This document shows, piece by piece, positions 5,455 to 10,458 of a stretch of 10,458 nt of DNA; position 1 is the stretch's first letter, and each line of letters begins with the position of its first letter. The notes under the pieces were generated by a model. The model was not told the origin of the DNA. It was given only the letters and a program-made list of their open reading frames with translations, and ran no database searches. Made by a program: the position numbers and the translations under genes. The stretch is from Casp-actino8 sp044355095 (GTDB lineage: Bacteria; Actinomycetota; Acidimicrobiia; Acidimicrobiales; Ilumatobacteraceae), in the NCBI GenBank assembly GCA_044355095.1, contig JBIKYT010000068.1:1-10458 (forward strand), in the 5' to 3' direction.

Positions 5455-6753
5455 GTTGCCAGCGATTGCACTCAGCGTCTCGTCAAGCGCATCAAGAGCT
5501 CGAGCGAGTTGATCATCGGTGTGCGCTAATCCGACATTCATCATTCCGCGCGCCGCAATGTAAATACCTCGCTCATGCAGACCCAAGAAAACCAGCTCTT
5601 GCAAGACTTCATCACGCAGGAAAACATCGTTGATCGTTTGCGGAGCCGTAGCCAGCGCGTGCAACGACATCATCGAGCCAAATCCGGTCACTGACATCGG
5701 CAAGGCGTGACGAGCCAAAACGCTTGCAACCGACTCTCGGAATTCTTCCCCGCGCTTGGTGTGAGACTCGGCAACATCAGCGGTGAATACCTCGCCCAAA
5801 ACTGCACATCCGGCGGTCATTGATGCCATGTTGTTGTTGAATGTTCCCGCATGAGAAATCACTTGGCGACCAGTGACTAACCGCCCTCCCTCAAGGCTGG
5901 TATCAAATTGATCGAGAAGTTCAGCGCGTCCACCAAAGGCACCAAATGAGAAACCTCCGCCAAGGTATTTTCCGTATGTCGTGATGTCGGCAACTTCACC
6001 GAGCAAGTGCAGCATTCCTGATCGGCCATGGCGAGATGTCATCACTTCATCGGCAATCACAATTGCACCGACCGAGCGCGCTGCAGTGCATGTTCGTTGA
6101 ATGAACTCGGCATCAGCTGGCAGACATCCGCCCGAGCCCTGCATCGGTTCAAAGACAACGGCCGCCAATTCGCTCGCATGTTCTTGGATAATGACCTCTG
6201 TTGCGTCGGCGTCGTTATACGGCGCGATCACAAATTCATACGGAGCGTTCCATGGTGCTGGACCACTCACGAAATACAGAACCCCTCCGTGATATCCCCC
6301 CGAAAAGACCAGCACTTGACGACGGCCGGTTGCCTGGATGGCCGTCGTGATTGCCATGAGATTGGCTTCGGTGCCCGAGTTAGTAAAGCGCACTCGGTCG
6401 ATGCCGAATCTCGAACACATCAATCGACTCAATTGGGCTTCGGCTGGATGAACTCCACCAACACTCACATTGTTGGCAAGTGCTGCGACCACGGGATCGA
6501 GGACCCGCCGTTCGCTGTGACCCAACAAACCGGCGGTGTAGTCGCCTAAGAGATCGATATACGAATGACCGTCAACGTCCACCAGAGTTGCACCATCACC
6601 AGATGCGAAGGCCACCGGGAAAGGAAGGTGGGTCAGCACCGTCCTGGTGTGTCCACCTGGCATGTACTTTCGTGCTTCATCAAAATGAAGACGGCTTTGC
6701 GGGTGACGGTCGGCGAAATCACGGCGCGCGACCTCAAGTTGATCGTTGAACAT
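5452..6753 (-). CDS. Class-III PLP aminotransferase, glutamate-1-semialdehyde aminomutase-like
   Basis: PLP-dependent fold-type I enzyme of the class-III group, closest in appearance to glutamate-1-semialdehyde aminomutase (HemL-like) proteins; it would transfer or shift an amino group, in the cytoplasm. Numbered from the ATG at 6753 (433 residues, the normal HemL length): PGGHTR (32-37), TNSGTEANL (124-132) for cofactor phosphate binding, IADEV with Asp235 that holds the pyridine nitrogen, and TTYGKYLGGG with the Schiff-base Lys262. HAGTFNNN follows. The start at 6753 was preferred because TACGCT stands 6 nt upstream (leaderless pattern). An in-frame ATG at 6792 adds 13 residues and would begin only 15 nt from the tRNA. 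Neither has a Shine-Dalgarno sequence. I do not call it hemL: the active-site lysine region reads GKYLGGGFSFGAFGG rather than the usual GK-IGGGLPVGAYGG, and no other haem gene is near. Confidence 0.9.
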   Translation of the reverse strand: MFNDQLEVARRDFADRHPQSRLHFDEARKYMPGGHTRTVLTHLPFPVAFASGDGATLVDVDGHSYIDLLGDYTAGLLGHSERRVLDPVVAALANNVSVGGVHPAEAQLSRLMCSRFGIDRVRFTNSGTEANLMAITTAIQATGRRQVLVFSGGYHGGVLYFVSGPAPWNAPYEFVIAPYNDADATEVIIQEHASELAAVVFEPMQGSGGCLPADAEFIQRTCTAARSVGAIVIADEVMTSRHGRSGMLHLLGEVADITTYGKYLGGGFSFGAFGGRAELLDQFDTSLEGGRLVTGRQVISHAGTFNNNMASMTAGCAVLGEVFTADVAESHTKRGEEFRESVASVLARHALPMSVTGFGSMMSLHALATAPQTINDVFLRDEVLQELVFLGLHERGIYIAARGMMNVGLAHTDDQLARALDALDETLSAIAGN

Positions 6754-6759
6754 GCGGCA

Positions 6760-6765
6760 AGCGTA
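6760..6765 (-). promoter_or_regulatory. Candidate -10 box (TACGCT) of the aminotransferase gene
   Basis: TACGCT (TANNNT) on the minus strand is followed by 6 nt and the ATG at 6753. CTGACA, five of six bases of the -35 consensus, occurs upstream with a 15-nt spacer (6781-6786), somewhat short. Together they suggest a promoter giving a leaderless message from 6753, independent of the tRNA promoter. Confidence 0.42.
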
Positions 6766-6807
6766 GATCGCTTCATGAAGTGTCAGGCACATCAGTTGAC
6801 ACTCGGG

Positions 6808-6880
6808 TGGAGATGAGGAGAATTGAACTCCTGGCCTCTACGATGCGAACGTAGCGCTCTGCCAACTGAGCTACACCCCC
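6808..6880 (-). tRNA. tRNA-Ala (anticodon CGC)
   Basis: A complete 73-nt cloverleaf on the minus strand. The acceptor stem GGGGGTG/CATCTCC has the G3:U70 wobble pair that identifies alanine tRNAs. D-stem GCTC/GAGC, anticodon stem CTACG/CGTAG with loop TTCGCAT (anticodon CGC at 6845-6847, reads GCG), T-stem AGGAG/CTCCT with loop TTCAATT. The discriminator base is A (6808). The following bases are CCC, so the CCA end is not encoded and must be added enzymatically. It lies between the GlpR-like gene and the aminotransferase gene, all on the minus strand. Confidence 0.97.
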
Positions 6881-6892
6881 GAAGGTGTTTGA

Positions 6893-6922
6893 ACTCTAGC
6901 GAGGAATTGAGGGCGTGCGTCA
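6893..6922 (-). promoter_or_regulatory. Candidate promoter of tRNA-Ala
   Basis: On the minus strand TGACGC (6917-6922) and TAGAGT (6893-6898) are separated by 18 nt, and the tRNA 5' end follows 12 nt later. TAGAGT fits TANNNT; the -35 match is partial. The -35 hexamer overlaps the stop codon of the GlpR-like gene. Readthrough from that gene is an alternative source of the tRNA. Confidence 0.35.
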
Positions 6923-7414
6923 GGCGGCACGGACCCAGTCACGGCGATACGGCTGCTGTGAGCTCGGGTAACGGCGCAATTGGGAAAGTTTGTAGCAATA
7001 GCCAGCCAACGAAATGGCCGACAGCACAAACACATAAATGAAAAGGTCGCTCTTGGTCGTGAAGGCAATGAATGCTGACCCCACCGATAACAAGGCCAAT
7101 GTCACCAGCACATTTTGTCGACGTTGTTTGATGAGATGCTGACGGCTGACATTTTGGCGAACGATGCCACGAGTGGGTGTGGCGTGCGACAGCGGCATGG
7201 GACGTTGACGACCTGGCGATGGCGCTAATGGACGAGCCATCGATCGCATCGGCGATCCTGGTCGAACTGGAGCCGAGCGCTGCAAGGTGGACAACTGGCG
7301 ACGGAAATCAACAACCGAAGAATTGGGACGATTGTCCTGACGACCACGCAATAACGGGGGAACGAGAACCGCGGCCCATGCTGCGACTACTACTAACAAA
7401 ACAATGGTGCCCAC
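6920..7414 (-). CDS. glpR: Small membrane protein resembling GlpR/SepX, the membrane receptor of gephyrin-like MoeA (Glp)
   Basis: A 164-residue membrane protein. Helix 1 (about 3-22) is at the very N-terminus and ends in VPPLLRGR. A basic, Pro/Ser/Arg-rich linker (about 24-100) contains SSVVDFRRQLSTLQRSAP (32-49). Two further helices (about 101-119 and 123-142) are preceded by KQRRQN and followed by a basic tail. This layout matches from memory the actinobacterial GlpR/SepX family (Corynebacterium GlpR, Streptomyces SepX, M. tuberculosis Rv0996), which recruits the MoeA/gephyrin homologue Glp or divisome proteins to the septum. Those relatives are longer, with a larger cytoplasmic linker, so this would be a short form. 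The start is GTG at 7412-7414 behind a strong AGGGGAGGA. moeA, moaA and moaC lie upstream on the same strand, which supports the link. If the family call is wrong, it is an actinobacterial three-helix membrane protein of unknown role. Confidence 0.6.
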   Translation of the reverse strand: MGTIVLLVVVAAWAAVLVPPLLRGRQDNRPNSSVVDFRRQLSTLQRSAPVRPGSPMRSMARPLAPSPGRQRPMPLSHATPTRGIVRQNVSRQHLIKQRRQNVLVTLALLSVGSAFIAFTTKSDLFIYVFVLSAISLAGYCYKLSQLRRYPSSQQPYRRDWVRAA

Positions 7415-7421
7415 GATGACG

Positions 7422-7430
7422 TCCTCCCCT
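7422..7430 (-). promoter_or_regulatory. Strong ribosome binding site of the GlpR-like gene
   Basis: AGGGGAGGA on the minus strand, 7 nt before the GTG at 7414, is the strongest Shine-Dalgarno in the window. It decides the non-ATG start, which is also the only one that keeps the first membrane helix whole. Confidence 0.75.
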
Positions 7431-7473
7431 CAATCTTGAATCAGTGATCTGGCTTGTGCATGAAAGATCTGGC

Positions 7474-7509
7474 GACCACCGAGGTGGTCACGGGTTACTA
7501 GGCAACCCG
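7474..7509 (-). other. Tandem hairpins in the leader of the GlpR-like gene / downstream of moaC
   Basis: Two adjacent perfect stem-loops lie in the 200-bp gap between moaC and the GlpR-like gene: CGGGTT (7491-7496) / AACCCG (7504-7509) with a 7-nt loop, and GACCAC (7474-7479) / GTGGTC (7484-7489) with a 4-nt loop. On the minus strand they come after the moaC stop and about 60 nt before the Shine-Dalgarno of the next gene. They may be a terminator for moaC (no T-tract), or a structured 5' leader. GCCAGATC follows them twice (7466-7473 and 7445-7452). I could not match the region to a riboswitch class that I know. Confidence 0.5.
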
Positions 7510-7538
7510 CTTCATTACAGTTTTACAACATTCGTGAC

Positions 7539-7576
7539 GAACGACGCAATATTAGGCGAACTTTCGGTGAACGACG
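7539..7576. repeat. Direct repeat GAACGACG, 30 bp apart
   Basis: GAACGACG occurs at 7539-7546 and 7569-7576, start-to-start distance 30 bp (about three helical turns), in the moaC-glpR gap upstream of the tandem hairpins. TTCGT-G-ACGAA (7531-7541) is a small inverted repeat overlapping the first copy. This placement would suit regulator binding upstream of a glpR promoter; no protein can be named. Confidence 0.35.
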
Positions 7577-7614
7577 TGTCAGGACATCAACCCCACCCGA
7601 AACCATGATTCTGG

Positions 7615-8133
7615 CTATTTCCCCTGTTCAGGGGCTCGTCGATAGGTTCCCGAAGCGCCGCCGGTCTTCTCCCACAGAGCCAACTCACCGATGACCATCG
7701 ACTTATCAATGGCCTTACACATGTCATAAATGGTCAACGCCGCCACGGAGCAAGCGCAGAGGGCCTCCATTTCGACTCCAGTGCGCTCAAACACCTCGGC
7801 ATGAGCCTCGACCAGGATGTGATCATCGGCGATCTCAAAGCTGACTGAGGTACTTGTCAACATCACCGGGTGACACAACGGAATCAGGTCTGACGTTCGT
7901 TTGGCAGCCTGAATTCCGGCGATACGGGCGACGGCCAACACATCACCCTTTTTCAAATCTTGGTGAGTCACGGCAGCGATCGTGTCCGGGCTCATGAAGA
8001 TCTTGCAGCGAGCGACTGCCCGACGCTGCGAGGGTTGTTTGGCCCCGACATCAACCATGCGCGCTTGGCCCTGCTGATCAAGGTGCGTCAACCCAGATTC
8101 ATGGGAGTCAGGTTGATTTGAGCTCGCAGTCAC
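7615..8133 (-). CDS. moaC: Cyclic pyranopterin monophosphate synthase MoaC
   Basis: With MoaA, makes cyclic pyranopterin monophosphate from GTP, the first stage of molybdenum cofactor synthesis; MoaC acts on the 3',8-cyclo-GTP made by MoaA, as a hexamer in the cytoplasm. The whole sequence follows the family: LTHLDQQGQARMVDVG, KKGDVLAVARIAGIQAAKRT, LIPLCHPVML, RTGVEMEAL, AALTIYDMCKAIDK, EKTGGASG. Numbered from the GTG at 8133 (172 residues), Lys62, His88, Glu121, Glu123, Asp137, Lys140 and Lys156 align with the active-site residues known from E. coli MoaC. The GTG at 8133 was chosen because TACTCT stands 7 nt upstream; a TTG at 8154 would add seven residues without any ribosome binding site. 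moaA lies on the same strand but is separated by a gene of opposite direction, so moaC has its own promoter. Confidence 0.96.
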   Translation of the reverse strand: MTASSNQPDSHESGLTHLDQQGQARMVDVGAKQPSQRRAVARCKIFMSPDTIAAVTHQDLKKGDVLAVARIAGIQAAKRTSDLIPLCHPVMLTSTSVSFEIADDHILVEAHAEVFERTGVEMEALCACSVAALTIYDMCKAIDKSMVIGELALWEKTGGASGTYRRAPEQGK

Positions 8134-8140
8134 ATCCCTA

Positions 8141-8146
8141 AGAGTA
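8141..8146 (-). promoter_or_regulatory. Candidate -10 box (TACTCT) of moaC
   Basis: TACTCT on the minus strand is followed by 7 nt and the GTG at 8133, the geometry of a leaderless actinobacterial message. The upstream moaC TTG alternative (8154) would lie before this box. No clear -35 element is seen in the short gap to the divergent DUF2071 gene. Confidence 0.4.
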
Positions 8147-8236
8147 TCTGCCAATCGAGATTGAACGAGTCAGGAGTCACCTAGTCCCGACAAGACACCG
8201 GTGAACTACATGCTCAACGATGGAGATATGAAGGTC

Positions 8237-8917
8237 ATGACGCAGCAGTGGCAGGACTTACTCTTTGCGCATTGGGCATACCCGCCCGAAGTCGTCCAAC
8301 GACTGCTTCCCGATGGCGTTGAACTCGACACTTTTGACGGCAATGCCTATGTGGGACTCGTACCGTTCAACATGCGCAACTTGCGACTGCGGGGCCTTCC
8401 CCCGATTCCCACCACCTCAAACTTCGCTGAAGTCAATGTCCGCACGTATGTCAAATCGCGAGGCCGTTCAGCAGTGTGGTTCTTCTCGCTCGACACACAA
8501 AAACTTCTTCCGACTTTGGTCGCACGACTGGCATTCAAACTTCCGTATTGCTACGGCAACGCACAGGTCACGTTGACCGGACAAGGTGAAGGCGCGATAT
8601 TGACCAGCAATGTTGAACGCAAGTGGCCCCACCACTCGGCTTCGGCACTCGCTGTTCGCGTTGGCGCACCAATTGAACCCGGCCCCCTCGAGAAGTTTTT
8701 AACATCACGTTGGGGACTCGTCTCATCATCGCGCGGCAATCGGTTGTGGTACGGAGCAGTTGAACACGAGCCATGGCCGCTTCATCATGCTGAATTGCTA
8801 CACCTCGACGACAATCTCATCACTGCGGCCGGACTCCCCCGCCCAGAAGGTGAGCCACACTTACTCTTTAGTCCTGGGGTTCACACCACCATCCACTCGT
8901 TAGAAAAATTGGCCTAA
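8237..8917 (+). CDS. DUF2071 (YqjF-like) protein
   Basis: Resembles the DUF2071/YqjF family, proteins of unknown function with a fold related to acetoacetate decarboxylase. The N-terminal pattern WQDLLFAHW (residues 5-13), YVGLVPFNMRNLRLRGLP, FAEVNVRTYV (63-72) and VWFFSLD (80-86) are the conserved blocks, and SPGVHTTIHSLEKL closes the protein. The length of 226 is close to the family's usual 230-250. The start at 8237 was chosen because MTQQWQDLLF is the normal family N-terminus and GGAG lies 11 nt upstream. In-frame GTG 8201 and ATGs 8210 and 8228 are possible but have no well-placed ribosome binding site. The gene is alone on the plus strand between moaC and moaA and faces moaA tail to tail. 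No catalytic residue can be named, and no function in cofactor synthesis is known for the family. Confidence 0.88.
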   Translation: MTQQWQDLLFAHWAYPPEVVQRLLPDGVELDTFDGNAYVGLVPFNMRNLRLRGLPPIPTTSNFAEVNVRTYVKSRGRSAVWFFSLDTQKLLPTLVARLAFKLPYCYGNAQVTLTGQGEGAILTSNVERKWPHHSASALAVRVGAPIEPGPLEKFLTSRWGLVSSSRGNRLWYGAVEHEPWPLHHAELLHLDDNLITAAGLPRPEGEPHLLFSPGVHTTIHSLEKLA

Positions 8918-8948
8918 GAGAAACTGACCGCAACAACAACCGGTGAAA

Positions 8949-9989
8949 TCAGCCGCCAATTTGCGACATTGACCGTTTGGGTCGGATGAAATTCACTTGA
9001 TTGATCTGATGTCCCGCCCACTTAGTGCCGACGGCTCGTTCAACTTCGGCCGCCACTGCTGCGTCGTCGGCACCCGAGCGCATGAGATCACGTAAATCAA
9101 ATTCAGTTGTCGCAAACAAACACGTTCTGAATTGTCCATCAGCGGTGAGTCGCACGCGATCACAGTCTCCGCAGAATGGTTTGGTCACACTCGGAATGAC
9201 ACCGACGCTTCCCTTGCCGTCGAGATAGCGCCAGCGATCGGCGGGAGCAGCACCACGCGCCGGAATCAATTCGAGCGGGTGTACTTGAGCAATTTGTTCA
9301 ACGATTTCGTCTTGGCTCACGACTTTGTCGCTCAACCAATGACCTTCAGCATCGAGTGGCATGAATTCAATGAAACGCACTTCAACACCCTTGGCTCGCC
9401 CAAATTCGGCGAGATCAAGAATCTCATTGTCGTTGACTCCACGCTCAACAACTGCGTTGATCTTGACGCTCGAGAAACCGGCCCCAATTGCCGCATCAAT
9501 TCCAGCCAATACACGCGGCAATTCATCGCGGCGGGTCATCTGTTCAAACTTTGCTCGATCGAGTGTGTCGAGACTGATGTTCACTCGCGCAATTCCGGCC
9601 AACTTCAATTCGTCAACACAGTTCGCCAATGTCGCGCCGTTCGTGGTGATCGCCAGATCGATTGGTTGGCCAGCAAGAGGCGAAGCAGAATCCTTTGGCA
9701 CCGATAATGCGGCCAGTTTGGCAACCAGCACCGGCAAGTGGGCACGCATCGTGGGTTCGCCACCAGTTAAACGTATTCCGTCGACCCCAAAATGTTCGAC
9801 GACGATGCGAGCCAAACGCTCGATTTCTTCGAAGGTCAGAACTTCGGTCTTGGGCAACCAGACCATGCCCTCAGCCGGCATGCAATACGTGCAACGAAAA
9901 TTGCAGCGATCGGTCACCGAAATTCGTAGGTCGCGAATAGTACGACCATACGGGTCAACCAAATCTCGAACTGGAGCTATTGATGACAT
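8949..9989 (-). CDS. moaA: GTP 3',8-cyclase MoaA (radical SAM)
   Basis: Radical-SAM enzyme that converts GTP to 3',8-cyclo-GTP, the first committed step to molybdenum cofactor, in the cytoplasm. The N-terminal cluster motif CNFRCTYC gives Cys29, Cys33 and Cys36 for the SAM-binding 4Fe-4S cluster; LTGGEP (75-79 region) binds SAM. The second cluster has Cys273, Cys276 and Cys290 (FCGDCDRVRL and FRTCLF). The C-terminus is MSQIGG, with the double glycine that MoaA needs for GTP activation. It is 346 residues, slightly longer than the E. coli enzyme (329), partly through a short insert near 96-108. The ATG at 9987-9989 lies 4 nt after the moeA stop, so the two genes form an operon with coupled translation; only a weak ribosome binding site is visible. 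Confidence 0.97.
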   Translation of the reverse strand: MSSIAPVRDLVDPYGRTIRDLRISVTDRCNFRCTYCMPAEGMVWLPKTEVLTFEEIERLARIVVEHFGVDGIRLTGGEPTMRAHLPVLVAKLAALSVPKDSASPLAGQPIDLAITTNGATLANCVDELKLAGIARVNISLDTLDRAKFEQMTRRDELPRVLAGIDAAIGAGFSSVKINAVVERGVNDNEILDLAEFGRAKGVEVRFIEFMPLDAEGHWLSDKVVSQDEIVEQIAQVHPLELIPARGAAPADRWRYLDGKGSVGVIPSVTKPFCGDCDRVRLTADGQFRTCLFATTEFDLRDLMRSGADDAAVAAEVERAVGTKWAGHQINQVNFIRPKRSMSQIGG

Positions 9990-9993
9990 GGCT

Positions 9994-10458
9994 TCAGGAT
10001 ACGAGAAGGATGGTCAGGACCTCTCCCCCAACGCCAACTCCGTCACCATCGGGCACAACCGCGATGGCATTAGCCAAGGCCGAAGCCGCCAATTGATGAC
10101 TTCCCTGCGAACGAACCGAATCAATGTGAAGTCGACCGTCGTCCTTGAAGTGTGCAATCACTCGCTGATAGTGGACTTTGCCATCCGACGAGCGCTTGAT
10201 TGGGCTGTCGGCAATTGCAGTGATCAACGGACGATCCCAAGCCGACTCCAGGTGCCCAGCCATCTTGCGAATTGCCGGGCGGGCCAATAGTTCAAAACTT
10301 ACTAACGAGCTCACGGGATTACCCGGCAACCCAAAGACCGGCACGCGACGGCCAGCGGCAGTGTCAAGTAAGCCGAAGGCAAACGGCTTAGCTGGCTTGA
10401 TCGCAAGTTGCATCCAGTGCATTTCGGCGATGCGCGACAGAACAGCCTTGACGACGTC
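9994..10458 (-). CDS. moeA: Molybdopterin molybdotransferase MoeA, C-terminal part (gephyrin/Glp-like)
   Basis: The gene runs off the right edge; 154 C-terminal residues are visible. MoeA inserts molybdate into adenylated molybdopterin, the last common step of cofactor synthesis. The visible part begins DVVKAVLSRI and contains KPAKPFAFG (family PGKP becomes PAKP), GLPGNPVSSLVSFELLARPAIRKMAG, which ends the MoCF-binding domain III, and then the domain IV beta-barrel with the usual SHQLAASALANAIAVVPDG. It ends ILLVS at a TGA 4 nt before moaA. MoeA, eukaryotic gephyrin and the corynebacterial division protein Glp are homologues, and the C-terminal part alone cannot tell a catalytic MoeA from a Glp. 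The moaA linkage favours a biosynthetic role. The GlpR-like gene about 2.6 kb away on the same strand raises the possibility of a second role. Confidence 0.95.
   Translation of the reverse strand, partial: DVVKAVLSRIAEMHWMQLAIKPAKPFAFGLLDTAAGRRVPVFGLPGNPVSSLVSFELLARPAIRKMAGHLESAWDRPLITAIADSPIKRSSDGKVHYQRVIAHFKDDGRLHIDSVRSQGSHQLAASALANAIAVVPDGDGVGVGGEVLTILLVS

Noticed and set aside
6028..6549. Open frame of 173 codons on the plus strand opposite the aminotransferase
   Set aside because: Complete overlap with the conserved aminotransferase core and no family features; it is a shadow frame.
5452..6753. Naming the aminotransferase hemL
   Set aside because: The length and class-III motifs fit, but the lysine region differs from typical HemL and no tetrapyrrole gene is nearby.
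6781..6792. Aminotransferase start at the ATG at 6790-6792
   Set aside because: It cannot be excluded, but there is no ribosome binding site, it adds 13 residues not typical of the family, and the ATG at 6753 has a better upstream signal.
7415..7614. Molybdenum cofactor riboswitch in front of the GlpR-like gene
   Set aside because: Two hairpins are present beside Moco genes, but I could not recognise the conserved Moco RNA core, and the downstream gene is not a usual target.
8918..8948. Terminator between the DUF2071 gene and moaA
   Set aside because: Only a 4-bp ACCG/CGGT pairing was found; too weak to call.
9132..9707. Open frame of 191 codons on the plus strand opposite moaA
   Set aside because: MoaA in the other frame has all its cysteine motifs across this stretch; the shadow protein resembles nothing.
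9361..10290. Long open frame of 309 codons on the plus strand, antisense to moaA and moeA
   Set aside because: It lies opposite two unmistakable genes, has no recognisable motif, and its composition (many Ser, Arg, Thr) is what the reverse strand of such genes gives.
1..10458. Mobile element, CRISPR array, toxin-antitoxin pair or defence system
   Set aside because: No transposase, integrase, terminal inverted repeats, regularly spaced repeats or small toxin-like gene pairs were seen; all genes are metabolic or housekeeping in type.

Overview
The window (about 10.5 kb, GC moderately high, estimated by eye in the mid-50s) looks like a chromosomal piece of a high-GC Gram-positive bacterium. My best guess is an aquatic member of the class Acidimicrobiia (Ilumatobacter-like). 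The reasons are a dense acyl-CoA catabolic cluster typical of actinobacteria, a SepX/GlpR-type membrane protein (an actinobacterial family), a tRNA without an encoded CCA end, GTG starts, and several TANNNT boxes placed 6-7 nt before start codons, as in actinobacterial leaderless genes. The taxonomic assignment is inference.

Layout, left to right. (1) 1-4153, lipid/acyl-CoA catabolism: the 3' end of a thiolase (+) converges on an acyl-CoA dehydrogenase (-) through a 12-bp hairpin. From a 64-bp divergent region at 1401-1464 a rightward group runs: SDR oxidoreductase, small NTF2/SnoaL-like protein, a second SDR of the MFE-2 (3-hydroxyacyl-CoA dehydrogenase) type, and a low-molecular-weight phosphotyrosine phosphatase-like protein. 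(2) 4154-6880: a nested hairpin separates convergent units. On the minus strand lie tRNA-Ala(CGC), a class-III (GSAM-like) aminotransferase and a CaiB/BaiF CoA-transferase, the last two almost abutting. (3) 6920-10458: a GlpR/SepX-like membrane protein, moaC, moaA and the 3' part of moeA on the minus strand, with a DUF2071 gene inserted on the plus strand between moaC and moaA.

How the parts work together. Dehydrogenase, SDRs and thiolase supply the chemistry of a beta-oxidation spiral (acyl-CoA to enoyl-CoA, 3-hydroxyacyl to 3-oxoacyl-CoA, thiolysis). The CaiB/BaiF protein would move CoA onto a carboxylic acid substrate. The substrate (steroid, terpenoid, branched acid) cannot be read from the sequence. 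MoaA and MoaC make cyclic pyranopterin monophosphate, and MoeA inserts molybdenum into molybdopterin.

The most interesting observation is the GlpR/SepX-like protein in the same neighbourhood as moeA. In Corynebacterium the MoeA/gephyrin homologue Glp and its membrane receptor GlpR work in cell division. Here the receptor-like gene sits beside the cofactor genes themselves. Other points worth checking are the recurrent leaderless-promoter signature, an acyl-CoA dehydrogenase that lacks the usual Tyr-Glu-Gly catalytic glutamate, and a two-hairpin leader in front of the GlpR-like gene. No insertion sequence, CRISPR array, phage gene or attachment site was seen, and there is no gene-free stretch longer than 300 bases.
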